The notes: generated by a model from the sequence alone, not told the origin. Positions 45,712-54,774 are shown, counted from the first letter of the stretch. The stretch: 64,000 bases of DNA from JAGVSR01 sp963708775 (GCA_963708775.1 CAVPTI010000004.1:43764-107763); one strand, 5' to 3'. Made by a program: numbers and translations.

Positions 45712-46107
45712 ATGAAGGGCTTTGTCGCGGATATTGAGGAGCTCACGGAAGACAACAGCGATTACCGCCGCGTACTCTACACGGATACACACCTGCAGTT
45801 GGTCCTCATGTCGCTGGCGCCTGGCGAAGAGATCGGCGAAGAGGTTCACAAAACAGGAGACCAGTTTTTCCGGGTCGAGAAGGGTAAAGGTGAGGTCTGG
45901 ATCGACGGCGAGCGAACGAAGATCAAAGCCGACGACGCCTTCATCATTCCAGCAGGTGCGCGCCATAATGTTATCAATTCGGGCGGCAAGCGCATGAAGC
46001 TGTACACGCTCTACAGCCCGCCCCAGCATCACGATGGGTTTGTCGCGGCGACCAAGCCAGACGCCGACGCATCCAAAGAACACTTCGACGGCGACACGAC
46101 CGAATAG
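45712..46107 (+). CDS. Cupin-domain protein
   Basis: 131 aa. Cupin motif 1 (GEEIGEEVHKTGDQFFRVEKGKG) and motif 2 (PAGARHNVINSG) are visible, giving one small beta-barrel with metal ligands His, Gln/Glu, His. Conserved EEVH...DQF order places it with the small bacterial cupins of unknown substrate. RBS aaggaga before ATG. Confidence 0.87.
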   Translation: MKGFVADIEELTEDNSDYRRVLYTDTHLQLVLMSLAPGEEIGEEVHKTGDQFFRVEKGKGEVWIDGERTKIKADDAFIIPAGARHNVINSGGKRMKLYTLYSPPQHHDGFVAATKPDADASKEHFDGDTTE

Positions 46108-46165
46108 CGTCTTGTGCTATGGCGCGATCGGAATGAAAGAGACACGTTTATGTTGGAGACGAGGC

Positions 46166-46501
46166 ATGGCTGATCTACAGGCACGTGAGAGGCAGCTGAA
46201 GGAACGCCTAGCCGTGTTGGAAGGGCGACTACACCGGATCGAGAAACACCTCGAGCAACCAGCTGACAAGGATTGGGAAGAGAACGCAACGGCGTCAGAG
46301 ATGGACGAAGTCCTTGACGAGTTGGGACATGCGGGTAACGCCGAGGTGCAGGCAATCTACGCCGCGCTTGAACGTTTGAAATACGGGACCTACGGAAATT
46401 GCGCCCGATGTGGAGAGAAAATTTCCGAAGAGCGGCTCGACGTCCTGCCACATACGCCATTGTGCAAGACCTGCGCACGCGAGGTCTCACAGAAGAGGTG
46501 A
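46166..46501 (+). CDS. DksA/TraR-type zinc finger protein
   Basis: 111 aa from ATG 46166 (MADLQARERQLKERLAVLEG). N-terminal coiled coil, then the DksA-type C4 finger CARCGEKISEERLDVLPHTP ending LCKTCA. Small DksA-like proteins bind RNA polymerase near the secondary channel. An earlier ATG at 46133 is possible. 58 bp after the cupin. Confidence 0.85.
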   Translation: MADLQARERQLKERLAVLEGRLHRIEKHLEQPADKDWEENATASEMDEVLDELGHAGNAEVQAIYAALERLKYGTYGNCARCGEKISEERLDVLPHTPLCKTCAREVSQKR

Positions 46502-46760
46502 AGCTCTGGTGCCAACTATGTCACGAACTAGAGCTGGCAGGCGATATAGCGCACGCTCAGCCTGCCGCTACATCCGTATCAGTTACCTTCGCAAAACCGT
46601 AAAGAATTGGGCGTAAAAATCCCCATCGGTACGTTGTCATGCCGTTGTTGATATTTTACGGATGACGCCTTATTGCCGGCCGTAGCGGCAACAGGCACCA
46701 TGTTCCCAATTAATTGCATGCACATCGACCGCATTCCGCGGCACAGCATGGAGAGCAGCA

Positions 46761-46982
46761 ATGGACGCCTTTCAGCTTCGAGATTTGCTAGAGATTAAGT
46801 TCAAGACATTCCACACGACCAGCTTTGACGAGATGCGACCACGGTGGGTGGTTGGCCAAATCGTCGACTGCAGCTCTGACGCTTGGCCACTGGTGCAGTT
46901 GTCAGATGGACAAATCACAGAACTGCGACCGTACATGGAATGGCGTCGACTGGACGGACTTGCTGCCGATGGTCACGAGTAA
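46761..46982 (+). CDS. Hypothetical protein
   Basis: 73 aa starting MDAFQLRDLLEIKFKTFHTT. Soluble. gagagc precedes the ATG. It is followed by a palindrome (47027-47054) that could terminate it. Unrecognised. Confidence 0.5.
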   Translation: MDAFQLRDLLEIKFKTFHTTSFDEMRPRWVVGQIVDCSSDAWPLVQLSDGQITELRPYMEWRRLDGLAADGHE

Positions 46983-47026
46983 ATTCGCTGCTCGTCTCAA
47001 AACGCATCTCGGCCCCCAAAACAAGT

Positions 47027-47054
47027 AACGGCGACCTCTTGCGAAGCCGCCGTT
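47027..47054. repeat. 28-bp palindrome, exact copy of the 42380 element
   Basis: Identical over 28 bp to 42380-42407. Lies 44 bp after the 46761-46982 gene. T-runs are short on either side, so it may terminate weakly or in both directions. Confidence 0.75.
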
Positions 47055-47226
47055 CTTGAAAATGGAGCAGGACTGGGGAAAAGAAGTGCCAGCTTGCTCG
47101 CTACGCTACAGCCCTGATTGGGAAAATTCCGTGACATTGCTTTAGGATATCTGTTTTAGATCAGTACTTTCAACCCGAAGTCTGAAACGCGAGTGATCGC
47201 CCGCATGTCCTCACCCCGCAACGAAC

Positions 47227-47254
47227 AACGGCGACTTCTTTCGAAGCCGCCGCT
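47227..47254. repeat. Variant member of the palindrome family
   Basis: Same layout as 42380 with outer arms AACGGCG/CGCCGCT and an inner ttctTTCGAAg stem. No adjacent gene to terminate; lies in a ~550-bp region (46983-47572) with no other supported feature. Confidence 0.65.
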
Positions 47255-47572
47255 GCAGACCAACCAATAGACGGGAGAGAATGGGCCGTTGAGCCAGGAA
47301 AAAAGTACCTTGTTATCTATGGACAGTACACTCGTGTGAAATACGTACTGACCATTCATCCACAACGGCGCCCACTCGCAAAGCCAGCACAGATCTGACC
47401 TTGTAACCAAGCACATTGCATCACTGCTCAAAGCTGCAGCAAAAGGTGCGCAAATCAAGGGCAATCGAGCTTCTGGAAACACATGGTTCGTCGGCCAGTC
47501 TCGAGTTATCATCCTTAAGTATTTTTCTGCATTGCTTGAGATCGTTGCGTTCGGAGGCTTGTAGTCCATGCC

Positions 47573-47938
47573 ATGATTACCGCGTTGATCCCGCCGTCCA
47601 GTTTGAACTACGTCGAAAATGAACTGCTGTCCGCAGGTCTTCGAGATCTCACCATCAGTGAGTGCGTCGGCTACGGCCGAGCCCAAAGCTTTGTGCCGAG
47701 TTTCACTGGGGGTCGCGACATCCCAGACATATTGCCGACAGCAAGGATTGAGTTCGCCGTTTCAAACGACCAGTGCCAGCGCACCATCGATGCCATCATC
47801 CGTGGAGCCCAACTTGATAAGGCAGGGCGCGGCACGATCTTCGTCTCATTTCTAGAAAGCGCCGTCAGTATTTCGGGCGCATGGAGCATCGACGACAGTT
47901 CTCAGCTCTCCGTTGTTCCTGCTGCAGCTGCAGAGTAG
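47573..47938 (+). CDS. Divergent PII-type signalling protein without the uridylylation tyrosine
   Basis: 121 aa. PII fold features: an ITALIPPSSLNYVENEL start (beta1-alpha1), LTISECVGYGRAQS, the PDILPTARIEFAVSND strand and IDAIIRGAQLDKAGRGTIFV, ending near the GxG/K nucleotide region. The T-loop is FVPSFTGGRDI, so the Tyr51 position of GlnB/GlnK is Phe. That suggests a PII-like family member not controlled by uridylylation. No amtB or glnA is adjacent. Confidence 0.75.
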   Translation: MITALIPPSSLNYVENELLSAGLRDLTISECVGYGRAQSFVPSFTGGRDIPDILPTARIEFAVSNDQCQRTIDAIIRGAQLDKAGRGTIFVSFLESAVSISGAWSIDDSSQLSVVPAAAAE

Positions 47939-48109
47939 GCCGTCCAACATGTCCCTGCGCTAAGCTGCAGGCCCGCGGGGGGATCAGCTATGGTGGCAGA
48001 GTGTGCTCAGGTCGCAACTCTCACACGCATACCTGCCCGCGCGGCTTGCCAAGTCCAAGGCCACGTGTCGATATTCCATTTTGAGTTATTTTTAGAGCAT
48101 GAGCTTTTG

Positions 48110-48298
48110 ATGTGCGTGTTGAGAGACAACGAATATGCATTGCTGGCACTGGCAGCCCTCAAGCCATGCGCCTATCTGCCCTTCAAACATCGACGCAGCG
48201 CCGAACGACTTCTTAGACAGGGCCTGCTTTGTCGGCGAAACGGACAGTGGTACCCAACAGAAGTGGGCTTGAAACGTCTGGGCCATACGATCCATTGA
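48110..48298 (+). CDS. Small winged-helix-like hypothetical protein
   Basis: 62 aa from ATG 48110 (MCVLRDNEYALLALAALKPC). A short H-T-H-like pattern with YLPFKHRRSAERLLRQGLLC and WYPTEVGLKRLG resembles a minimal winged helix. A start at 47990 gives a longer form with an unlikely N-terminus. Confidence 0.45.
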   Translation: MCVLRDNEYALLALAALKPCAYLPFKHRRSAERLLRQGLLCRRNGQWYPTEVGLKRLGHTIH

Positions 48299-48383
48299 CC
48301 CATGTTCCATTTGGAACAAATTTTGGGCTACAGCGCATCGCTCACGGTCTACCGCAGCTCTCTATGAGTACGTGCGATCGAAT

Positions 48384-48731
48384 TCAAGTCTCAGCCCTCA
48401 GCGCCGAAACAGCGGCAAGCAGTTCAATCGGGTCGACGGGCTTGGGTAAAAAAGGTGCGTCTTGCAAGCCGGCCAAGAGCTGCTGCTTCGAATAGCCAGA
48501 GATCACGACGAACGGTATTCCACGCTTTCGAAGCGCCGCCCCAATCGGCGCCGCGCAGGAACCTGCGAGATTTGCGTCAACGACGGCGACATCACATTTT
48601 CGCTCTTCCAGCATTTGGATGGCCTTCTCGGCCGAACCCACCATGCCAGTGACGACATGCCCGCCGTCGGTCAGCATCTGCGCGAGAGTCCTAGCGATCA
48701 GAAACTCGTCTTCAACGATCAATACGCGCAT
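48384..48731 (-). CDS. Response regulator receiver protein
   Basis: 115 aa, receiver only. EDE near the N-terminus (LIVEDEFL), phospho-acceptor in CDVAVVDANLAG, and Lys in FLPKPVDP. 11 bp downstream of the HWE kinase, so it is the likely cognate partner. Confidence 0.9.
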   Translation of the reverse strand: MRVLIVEDEFLIARTLAQMLTDGGHVVTGMVGSAEKAIQMLEERKCDVAVVDANLAGSCAAPIGAALRKRGIPFVVISGYSKQQLLAGLQDAPFLPKPVDPIELLAAVSALRAET

Positions 48732-48742
48732 CTTCGGTACCG

Positions 48743-50044
48743 CTATTCATCAATCGCAAGCACTTCGGACATTGGGGCAGAGAGCTGCCACACCACGCCT
48801 GTCGGCGGGTAAGAAAGGGTCACCGTGGCCTCCAAAGAATACTCAGCCATGTCGACTAGGATCGAATGACCAAAGCCCCGTCGCTCTGGCTCCTTAATAG
48901 TCGGCCCATGCGTCTCGACCCATTGCATCAAAAATCGAGATTGTTGGTCCTGTTCTTCAATTCCCCAACTCACCTGTATGGTCCCGGTCGGTGATGACAG
49001 GGCTCCATGCTTGCTCGCATTGGTCGCAAGTTCATGAATTGCCATCCCAAGCGTTTGGGCTGCCGAAGCCTTGAGCTGCGCTGGTGGCCCGTTGAGAAGG
49101 ATACGCTGACCAATCAGGCCCGCGAAGTGAGAAAGCTGGGATCGAACGAGTTCGGCGGTATCCACGCCCTGCCAGTGCGATTGGACGAGCAAGTCCTGGC
49201 TTGCCGCAAGCCCCGCCAGCCGATCATTGAAGTTTTGAGCAAACTCCTTTGGATCATCTGCACTGGCGGTCTGCAGCGCGACGGCTTGCACCACTGCCAG
49301 AAGGTTTTTCGCCCTGTGATTGACTTCTGCTGTCAGGATTTGATCGCGTTCCTCAGCGCGCTTTCGCTCCGTGATGTCCATCAAAACACCGTAGTAGCGC
49401 TTGGGCCGACCATCCGCATCGCATTCAAAACGACCCCGCGCTTCAAGCCAACGCAACTCGTTGTTAGGTCCAAAGGCCCGATACTCAGCGAAAGCTTCGC
49501 GTGGATTTTCCATCATCTGTTGCGCCTCCGCTGCTAGCTTCGGCAAATCATCAGGATGAACGCGACGCGCCCAAGCGTCATAATCCGGCACAAAGGATTG
49601 AGGTTCATAGCCGAGCATCCGGTACGTCTGATCATTCCACTGATACGTTCCAGCACTGACGTCCCATTCCCAAATCCCCATATCCGCTGCATCAAGCGCT
49701 AACCGAAGCCGCTGCTCGCTCGCCTTCAATGCTCGCTCCGCCACGACCCGCGCAGTGATATCCTCAACCGTGATGATGATGCCGCCAATGCCTCCGTCAG
49801 CGCTTCGCCACGGCCGCACTTCCCAACGGCTCCACTGCATTGACCCGTCAGCCCGTTTGAACTCGTCCTCTTCTGCTTTGACTACTTCACCGGCCAGACC
49901 TCTTTGGTGCACAGCCTTCCACCGTTCGGGAATCTCTGGGAAGACGTCATAATGCGAACGACCCAAGAGATCCTGATTTCCGAGATTGAACTGCGTCAGC
50001 CAACGATTACTAATCGCCAAGTATCGCATATCGCGATCCAACAT
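48743..50044 (-). CDS. PAS-domain HWE-family sensor histidine kinase
   Basis: 433 aa from ATG 50044. Two PAS domains (residues ~1-110 and ~115-240; WDVSAGTYQWNDQTYRMLGY is PAS with PAC) then the HWE kinase core: phospho-acceptor EVNHRAKNLLAVVQAVALQT, the ELATNASKHGALS N-box and the WVETHGP signature. No transmembrane helix, so cytoplasmic. The frame upstream of ATG 50044 continues a typical PAS beginning (FVEQAPVGVA) but hits a stop, and an ATG at 50106 lies in another frame, so the N-terminus may be disturbed by an indel. Confidence 0.88.
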   Translation of the reverse strand: MLDRDMRYLAISNRWLTQFNLGNQDLLGRSHYDVFPEIPERWKAVHQRGLAGEVVKAEEDEFKRADGSMQWSRWEVRPWRSADGGIGGIIITVEDITARVVAERALKASEQRLRLALDAADMGIWEWDVSAGTYQWNDQTYRMLGYEPQSFVPDYDAWARRVHPDDLPKLAAEAQQMMENPREAFAEYRAFGPNNELRWLEARGRFECDADGRPKRYYGVLMDITERKRAEERDQILTAEVNHRAKNLLAVVQAVALQTASADDPKEFAQNFNDRLAGLAASQDLLVQSHWQGVDTAELVRSQLSHFAGLIGQRILLNGPPAQLKASAAQTLGMAIHELATNASKHGALSSPTGTIQVSWGIEEQDQQSRFLMQWVETHGPTIKEPERRGFGHSILVDMAEYSLEATVTLSYPPTGVVWQLSAPMSEVLAIDE

Positions 50045-50277
50045 GGCGACGCCGACTGGCGCTTGCTCGACGAACAGCCTGAGGTATTAATCGATATTTT
50101 TTCCATTTTGATCGTGCCGCTCTCCGGCCGCTAGGCTTACGCGGCTCGGGATTTTCCACATAGTCAATAGACGGGGCACAACTAACGGCGTGCGACAATC
50201 GCTCTTGTCGGATTCTGATAATGCGCCTAGAGATCTACGGCAAGTCGCAAACCCTTCAGTACGCCTTTTGAAATAGA

Positions 50278-50308
50278 AACGGCGACTTCTCACGAAGCCG
50301 CCGCCGTT
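50278..50308. repeat. Variant member of the palindrome family
   Basis: Outer arms AACGGCG/CGCCGTT with three extra bases (CGC) on the right side and inner ttctcacgaa loop. Intergenic, between the kinase gene and the GlsB-like pair. Confidence 0.65.
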
Positions 50309-50416
50309 GCAGACCGCCAAAGAACTGGGGTGTCTTGGCAGTTGCGCCATAATCATGCCGCTTACTGCGCCGGAGTAAAGAGGTTCAAAGCCTTCAACTC
50401 ATGCGCGCACAGAAAA

Positions 50417-50450
50417 CAAAAACGACGGCCCATTGCGGAACCGCCGTTTT
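50417..50450 (-). terminator. Intrinsic terminator, palindrome-family variant
   Basis: Arms AAAACGACGG/CCGCCGTTTT. On the - strand it is followed by TTTTTGTTTT, 84 bp after the stop of the GlsB-like gene at 50534. Acts in the same place as the 42380 element does for the phasin. Confidence 0.7.
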
Positions 50451-50533
50451 CGCATGACGCATCACTTGTCCTGTTTGCCAGGTACAGAGGCATCGTCACC
50501 CATCTTAACGATATCGAGTCTGCATAAGGGCGG

Positions 50534-50818
50534 TCACGGCACTTGATATTTCTGCCAGAACCAAATCGCTCCTAGCACGATGAAGGAGCCCACGACGGCC
50601 GCCACGATATCGCGCAATGAGACGGAGATGCTGTCCAGCCCTGGAAACAAGCCAAGCAGGCGAAACAGGTAGCCACCCACAAGAGCGCCGGCCAGCCCCA
50701 GGCCCAGATTGCGGCTCCACCCAAGGCCCTGCTTCTCCCACGTGACGAGCAGGCCAGCCAAGCTGCCACCAATTAATCCAACGACCATCCAGACGATGAC
50801 TTGGTCAAACGAGGGCAT
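50534..50818 (-). CDS. GlsB/YeaQ-like membrane protein, divergent
   Basis: 94 aa from ATG 50818 (MPSFDQVIVWMVVGLIGGSL). Three hydrophobic segments with the family's GLGLAGALVGGYLF motif. More divergent than the other three family members in the window; its final helix continues to WFWQKYQVP. 58 bp downstream of the next one. Confidence 0.8.
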   Translation of the reverse strand: MPSFDQVIVWMVVGLIGGSLAGLLVTWEKQGLGWSRNLGLGLAGALVGGYLFRLLGLFPGLDSISVSLRDIVAAVVGSFIVLGAIWFWQKYQVP

Positions 50819-50876
50819 CTGAGCCTCCTGTCGCTCAGTAGAAACCAATTTTCTGGTTCAGCGCAGAGCAACCGCC

Positions 50877-51134
50877 TCAGGCGACCCGGCGCACGAAGCC
50901 AATAAGAATGAGAAGCACGACTGCCCCAATGGTAGCCGTGATGATCTGACCAATTAGATCGCCGCCCGTAAAAAGGCCTAGCTGCGGGAGCAACCAGCCT
51001 CCAAAGACAGCCCCCACGATACCAACAATGATATTCCCAACGACGCCAAAGCCGTAACCCTTGACGATCATCCCCGCTAGGAAGCCTGCGACTGCGCCGA
51101 TGAGTAACAAGATCAATAGAGCTTCAACCTGCAT
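50877..51134 (-). CDS. GlsB/YeaQ family stress membrane protein
   Basis: 85 aa from ATG 51134 (MQVEALLILLLIGAVAGFLA). Typical FGVVGNIIVGIVGAVFGGWL motif. RBS ggagaa just before ATG. Tandem with the 50534 gene. Confidence 0.87.
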   Translation of the reverse strand: MQVEALLILLLIGAVAGFLAGMIVKGYGFGVVGNIIVGIVGAVFGGWLLPQLGLFTGGDLIGQIITATIGAVVLLILIGFVRRVA

Positions 51135-51309
51135 GACCGTTCTCCTGGTGATTGTTGGACCGAAATTTAGGGGCAGCATCAACGACTTGAACTGGATGAC
51201 TTAGTAGCTGACTGGCACAGAGCGCTCAGCACAATGCAGCGCGACATTGGGTCTGACACAAACGTCGAGAACAGAACGGCCACTTAATCTCAAAACTCGC
51301 CAACCGGTC

Positions 51310-51555
51310 CTAGCCGAAACCCTCATTAGAGCCAGTCTTCCGCCCAAATGTGTTCGCGAGAACGCGGACCTTATGTCTGGCGATCGATAGAGGGCATGCG
51401 TCAATCGTCTCGAAGTACAGGCGCTCCGCCACGACCACTTCAGCAGAGTGGCCCTCATTCCTGTAGCCGCGGGTGAATGCACGAAACTGCTCTCTCGTCA
51501 GTCGAGGCAGCCGCTCAACCAGTCTCAAGATATCTCGGACGAAACCAGCATCCAT
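51310..51555 (-). CDS. Hypothetical protein
   Basis: 81 aa starting MDAGFVRDILRLVERLPRLT. Soluble, basic N-terminal helices. No family recognised and no strong ribosome site visible; a 300-bp region with only this frame. Confidence 0.4.
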   Translation of the reverse strand: MDAGFVRDILRLVERLPRLTREQFRAFTRGYRNEGHSAEVVVAERLYFETIDACPLSIARHKVRVLANTFGRKTGSNEGFG

Positions 51556-51764
51556 GGCAGGTCACCGACAGCTACGAAGAGCAATCGTACAAAAAACATA
51601 GTACATGAATCGCTAAGTTGGCGCGCCGTCTCTTGGGGCTCACGCACTGTTCTGTTTGGCTGGCGGTCCAAACATTGCGCGTAGTTCAACGGGCCAGCTG
51701 AGAAGTCCGAGCGGCGGTGAGACCGTGTAGGTTCTTCTCAAAGCTGACTGACACTCGCAAACCT

Positions 51765-52166
51765 CTAGACGTTATCGCTTTTTCCGCCGGGCTTGTACGT
51801 AAGCACGACGCATGCAATCGCGAGCAGCAGCACAGCGCCGCTTTCATAAAGCAGGTTCACCGGCGGCTGGTCCTTGCCTTGCAGGATGACGAGACGGGAC
51901 AACGCGGTAATGGCGATGAACAGCGGCAAGGTGATGGGAATTTTCTTGCTGTCGTAATAGACGCCGACCATGGCCAGCACCTCGACATAAATGAACATCA
52001 GCAGCAGATCTTTGAGGGCCACCGACCGGCCTTCGATAATGATCCAGATCTCTTGTAACATCGCAATGATCGTGAACAGCCCGATGACGAGCAGGAACGC
52101 ATTTTCCGTGTGATGGATGAGACGACTGACGAGCTGATTCGGCGATTGGCTTTTCGGTACGTCCAC
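51765..52166 (-). CDS. PsiE-like phosphate-starvation-inducible membrane protein
   Basis: 133 aa with four membrane segments (NAFLLVIGLFTIIAMLQEIW; LKDLLLMFIYVEVLAMVGVY; ITLPLFIAITALSRLVIL; LLYESGAVLLLAIACVVL). The YVEVLAMVGVYYDSKKIPI and ITALSRL stretches are the PsiE family signature. Physiological role unknown. Confidence 0.87.
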   Translation of the reverse strand: MDVPKSQSPNQLVSRLIHHTENAFLLVIGLFTIIAMLQEIWIIIEGRSVALKDLLLMFIYVEVLAMVGVYYDSKKIPITLPLFIAITALSRLVILQGKDQPPVNLLYESGAVLLLAIACVVLTYKPGGKSDNV

Positions 52167-52559
52167 GAATTGTCCTCCATCGCAGTAACGACTATATAGC
52201 TCTACGCGAAAAGGCTGGTAACGGTCTTGCGCAATCTATTCGCCGAACCGCGCGATAGGCCAACAATTGCCGCCGACAGTGTTGCGAGCGTGCCTGATAC
52301 GATTCTGCGTAGATATCGCCGCTCCGGTACCATCGAGATAAGCGACTAAACAAAGCCGTTTCCGACTTCGGGCGAGGCCATCCAAGTAACGTCGGAGACG
52401 AATGTCATCTCGGATTTGCATGAAGCCGTATGGCCCTGACCGAGGAGACCTGCCGTGCTTCCTCTGAAATTCAAGCCATTTCGAGTTTGACCTAGGCGCA
52501 CCGCCGTTTGAGTGAAGACCGCATCACAAGCGGCATACATTTTGTCAGCTGCCAGACGT

Positions 52560-52774
52560 TGAAAGCGACGGCTCCTGGCTCAAGGAACCGCCGCTCTCAA
52601 CATGACGCATGTGCTGGAGAGGGGAGGAAGAGAGGTCCAGCTGAGATCAGACAATACCATCCCCAGCTGAAGATCTCGCTAACGCAGAAGCGGCGACTTC
52701 TTAAGAAGCCGCCGCTGGGACCAGGCAGGAGAGGAGAAGGGGCGCATGAGTGCGCAGCTCATGATGCGCTCTGA
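52560..52774. repeat. Copy A of a 215-bp direct repeat
   Basis: Resembles 54274-54488 closely along its whole length. Contains two hairpin elements (52564-52595 and 52689-52716, arms AGCGGCG/CGCCGCT for the second) and the shared stretch ccgctctcaacatgacgcat. No protein frame is conserved between the copies, so a non-coding role (RNA or terminator region) is more likely. Confidence 0.75.
52689..52716. repeat. Palindrome-family member inside repeat A
   Basis: AGCGGCG/CGCCGCT outer arms and a perfect CTTCTTAAGAAG inner palindrome, the most symmetric member of the family. In copy B (54274-54488) this hairpin is degraded. Confidence 0.7.
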
Positions 52775-52883
52775 GTCTAGGGACTGCATGGTATTGCGCG
52801 TTGGCCAGAACCAATCAGCGAGCGAAGACGAGCACCGATCAATGTCGCAAGCCTGACAACCACCGCACTCTTTGCTTGGATTC

Positions 52884-53687
52884 CTAATTCATCTCGTTCA
52901 GCACTTTCTCCAGAAACAGGTCGAAGTGCGTGGTCGTGATAAGGCCCTGACGCGGGTATTCCATATCAGTGATGATGAAGAGCGCAATCGACATAGCTGT
53001 CGTGAATGCTGCGATGTGCAGAAAGCTTCGTTGCCGTCCGGCTGCCATGCCAAAACCTGCAAGCAGGGATCCGGTCAGGCCCAGACCCAAAAGCATCAAA
53101 TAGATGATGCGCGGCGGATGACGCTCATTAGCCCCTGCCCGGTCGCGGGCGACAGCGAACACCTCGTTCAAGGCCGGGAGAATGAGATTGCTTGGTGCAG
53201 TGGTCGACGCACGGGCGCTTGCCGAAACGGCCGATCGCCAGAGCCTCTTTCGGATCGCAGCAATCTTAGCGAGCTGATCGGGATCGTAGACGGAAATGTT
53301 ATCGACGATCGAAAAGGTCATATCTTCCTTGTAGAGCGTCAACCGCGCCTCAAGGTACGACTTCAACTGTGCTCTTACATCGCTCCGATCCGGCTCGTCG
53401 AGCATATCTAGTCGATCATTCGCGGTACTAATCGCGTTGGCTTCCTCCACAATCAGAGTGCGAAGGTCGTCGTAGCGCTGCAGCGCGCCAGACAATGTAA
53501 AGGCGATCAACAGACCGATTAGAGCGAAGACAGCACCTTCGATGGCGCCCAATCCTGTCATCGAGATTCGGCCATCGTCATCGAGGTGTTTCTTACCCAT
53601 CCACCGGCCCAGCTCAATGAGCGCCAGCGAACCAAGAAACATCACGAGCACCGTAATGGCGTCGAACGAAAGAAAGCTCATGAGCAT
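52884..53687 (-). CDS. DUF4239-like membrane protein
   Basis: 267 aa. Two N-terminal helices (AITVLVMFLGSLALIELGRW; GAIEGAVFALIGLLIAFTLS), a charged cytosolic middle with RYDDLRTLIVEEANAISTAN, and two C-terminal helices. Homologous to the frameshifted protein at 61126-61921 (shared G..EGA..L..L.IAFT and ANAI motifs). Function unknown; bestrophin-like annotation is sometimes applied. Confidence 0.75.
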   Translation of the reverse strand: MLMSFLSFDAITVLVMFLGSLALIELGRWMGKKHLDDDGRISMTGLGAIEGAVFALIGLLIAFTLSGALQRYDDLRTLIVEEANAISTANDRLDMLDEPDRSDVRAQLKSYLEARLTLYKEDMTFSIVDNISVYDPDQLAKIAAIRKRLWRSAVSASARASTTAPSNLILPALNEVFAVARDRAGANERHPPRIIYLMLLGLGLTGSLLAGFGMAAGRQRSFLHIAAFTTAMSIALFIITDMEYPRQGLITTTHFDLFLEKVLNEMN

Positions 53688-53781
53688 GACTTCTGTTGTG
53701 CCTATAATTTAAGGTCGAAACGACAAGCGTCCACGACGCCCCGACACAAACGTCGGGGCGCGTCGCGTTCGCCGAAACTAA

Positions 53782-54187
53782 TTAGTCCTTCATGAACTGC
53801 TGAGCGGTGGGTATTTGGTTCCGGCAGTCGTCCGTGAGTGTGGCCTTGTTCTTCATCAGGCAGTCGTAGATGCGGCCGCCACCCGCCTGAGACACTCGAG
53901 CAGTATTGGAGAATATCGGCGGAGCAACTTTTCGCCATCGCCTTCAGAGCTTTCATCCGAACGCCAAGATCGTCCGAGCCCAAGTAAGCCGTCATTCGAC
54001 AGCGCGGCGAAATCTTGTCTTCGTAGGAAATTAGGCACGCCACGATCCGATGGGCACCCGGGGTAACGTTGGAGCAGTATTTGGCGATGTCAGGAGCGCA
54101 GTCGGCAACAAGGTTCTGCTGCGCAAAGGCAGCCGACGATGAAATGATGGTTGCAACGGCAAAAGCACCAGCGACAAATTTTTTCAT
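53782..54187 (-). CDS. Secreted cysteine-rich repeat protein, +1 frameshift
   Basis: Signal peptide MKKFVAGAFAVATIISSSAAFA, then pairs of cysteines spaced as in the Cys_rich_CPCC-like repeat: ADCAPDIAKYCSNVTPG..IVACL and KSCSADILQYCSSV. A GGG run at 53882-53884 (CCC on +) shifts the frame; after it the third repeat GGRIYDCLMKNKATLTDDCR ends QFMKD and stops at 53782. 406 nt is 3n+1, giving 134 aa when corrected. Confidence 0.8.
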
Positions 54188-54273
54188 TGTTCCCTCCCAA
54201 GTCATGATGTCTTCTAGCATCAACACTCAGAACGAGGACAAATCAAGTCGCCATCTCACCCGCCCCTGGACGC

Positions 54274-54488
54274 TGAAAGCGACGGCTCCTGGCTGCAAGG
54301 AACCGCCGCTCTCAACATGACGCATGTGCTGGAGAGGGGAGGAAGAGAGTCCAGCTGAGATCAGGCAATACTATCCCCAGCTGAAGATCTCGCTAACGAC
54401 GGAAGCAGCAACTGCTCAGAAGCTGCTAGCAGGGATCAGGCAGGAGAGGAAACTGGCGCTCGAGTGCGCAACTCATGATACCGCTCTG
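54274..54488. repeat. Copy B of the 215-bp direct repeat
   Basis: See 52560-52774. The first ~110 bp is nearly identical; the second half has diverged, including the inner hairpin. It starts within 90 bp upstream of the Cys-rich gene's start, whereas copy A lies downstream of the DUF4239 gene. Confidence 0.75.
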
Positions 54489-54728
54489 ACGCTAAGGTTG
54501 CACAAGCATGCGAGCCGGCCAGAATAACAGCGAGCAATTCAGCGCCGCCAACGCGCCTACGTGCTGAGCCAATCAAATCTTGATCGCCCGCCCAGCGCGC
54601 AAACTCATCAACTCGCCGCGTCAGACCGCATGACGAGCGAGCAAAAAAGTTTATAGGTGTTTATAGTTTTTAGCGCGCATACGTTGTAAATAGAATTTAC
54701 ATGTAAGCCGCTGATTTTGTTGAGAATT

Positions 54729-54774
54729 TGGTGGGTGATCACAGGCTCGAACTGTGGACCCGCTGATTAAGAGT
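54729..54774 (-). repeat. 3' half of tRNA-Lys(CTT), attachment-site remnant
   Basis: On the - strand it reads anticodon CTCTTAA, then GGGTCCACAGTTCGAGCCTG (T-arm with 5-bp stem) and the 3' end ATCACCCACCA with encoded CCA. The D-arm and 5' acceptor half are absent, so it is not a functional tRNA. It lies 85 bp before the integrase gene and is best read as the att site formed when an island integrated into a tRNA-Lys gene. Confidence 0.8.

Noticed and set aside
47156..47686. 176-aa open frame on the - strand
   Set aside because: Crosses a palindrome and the start of the PII-type gene; unusual composition, no similarity.
54729..54774. Functional tRNA-Lys gene
   Set aside because: Only the 3' half is present; the 5' side has no D-arm or matching acceptor strand.
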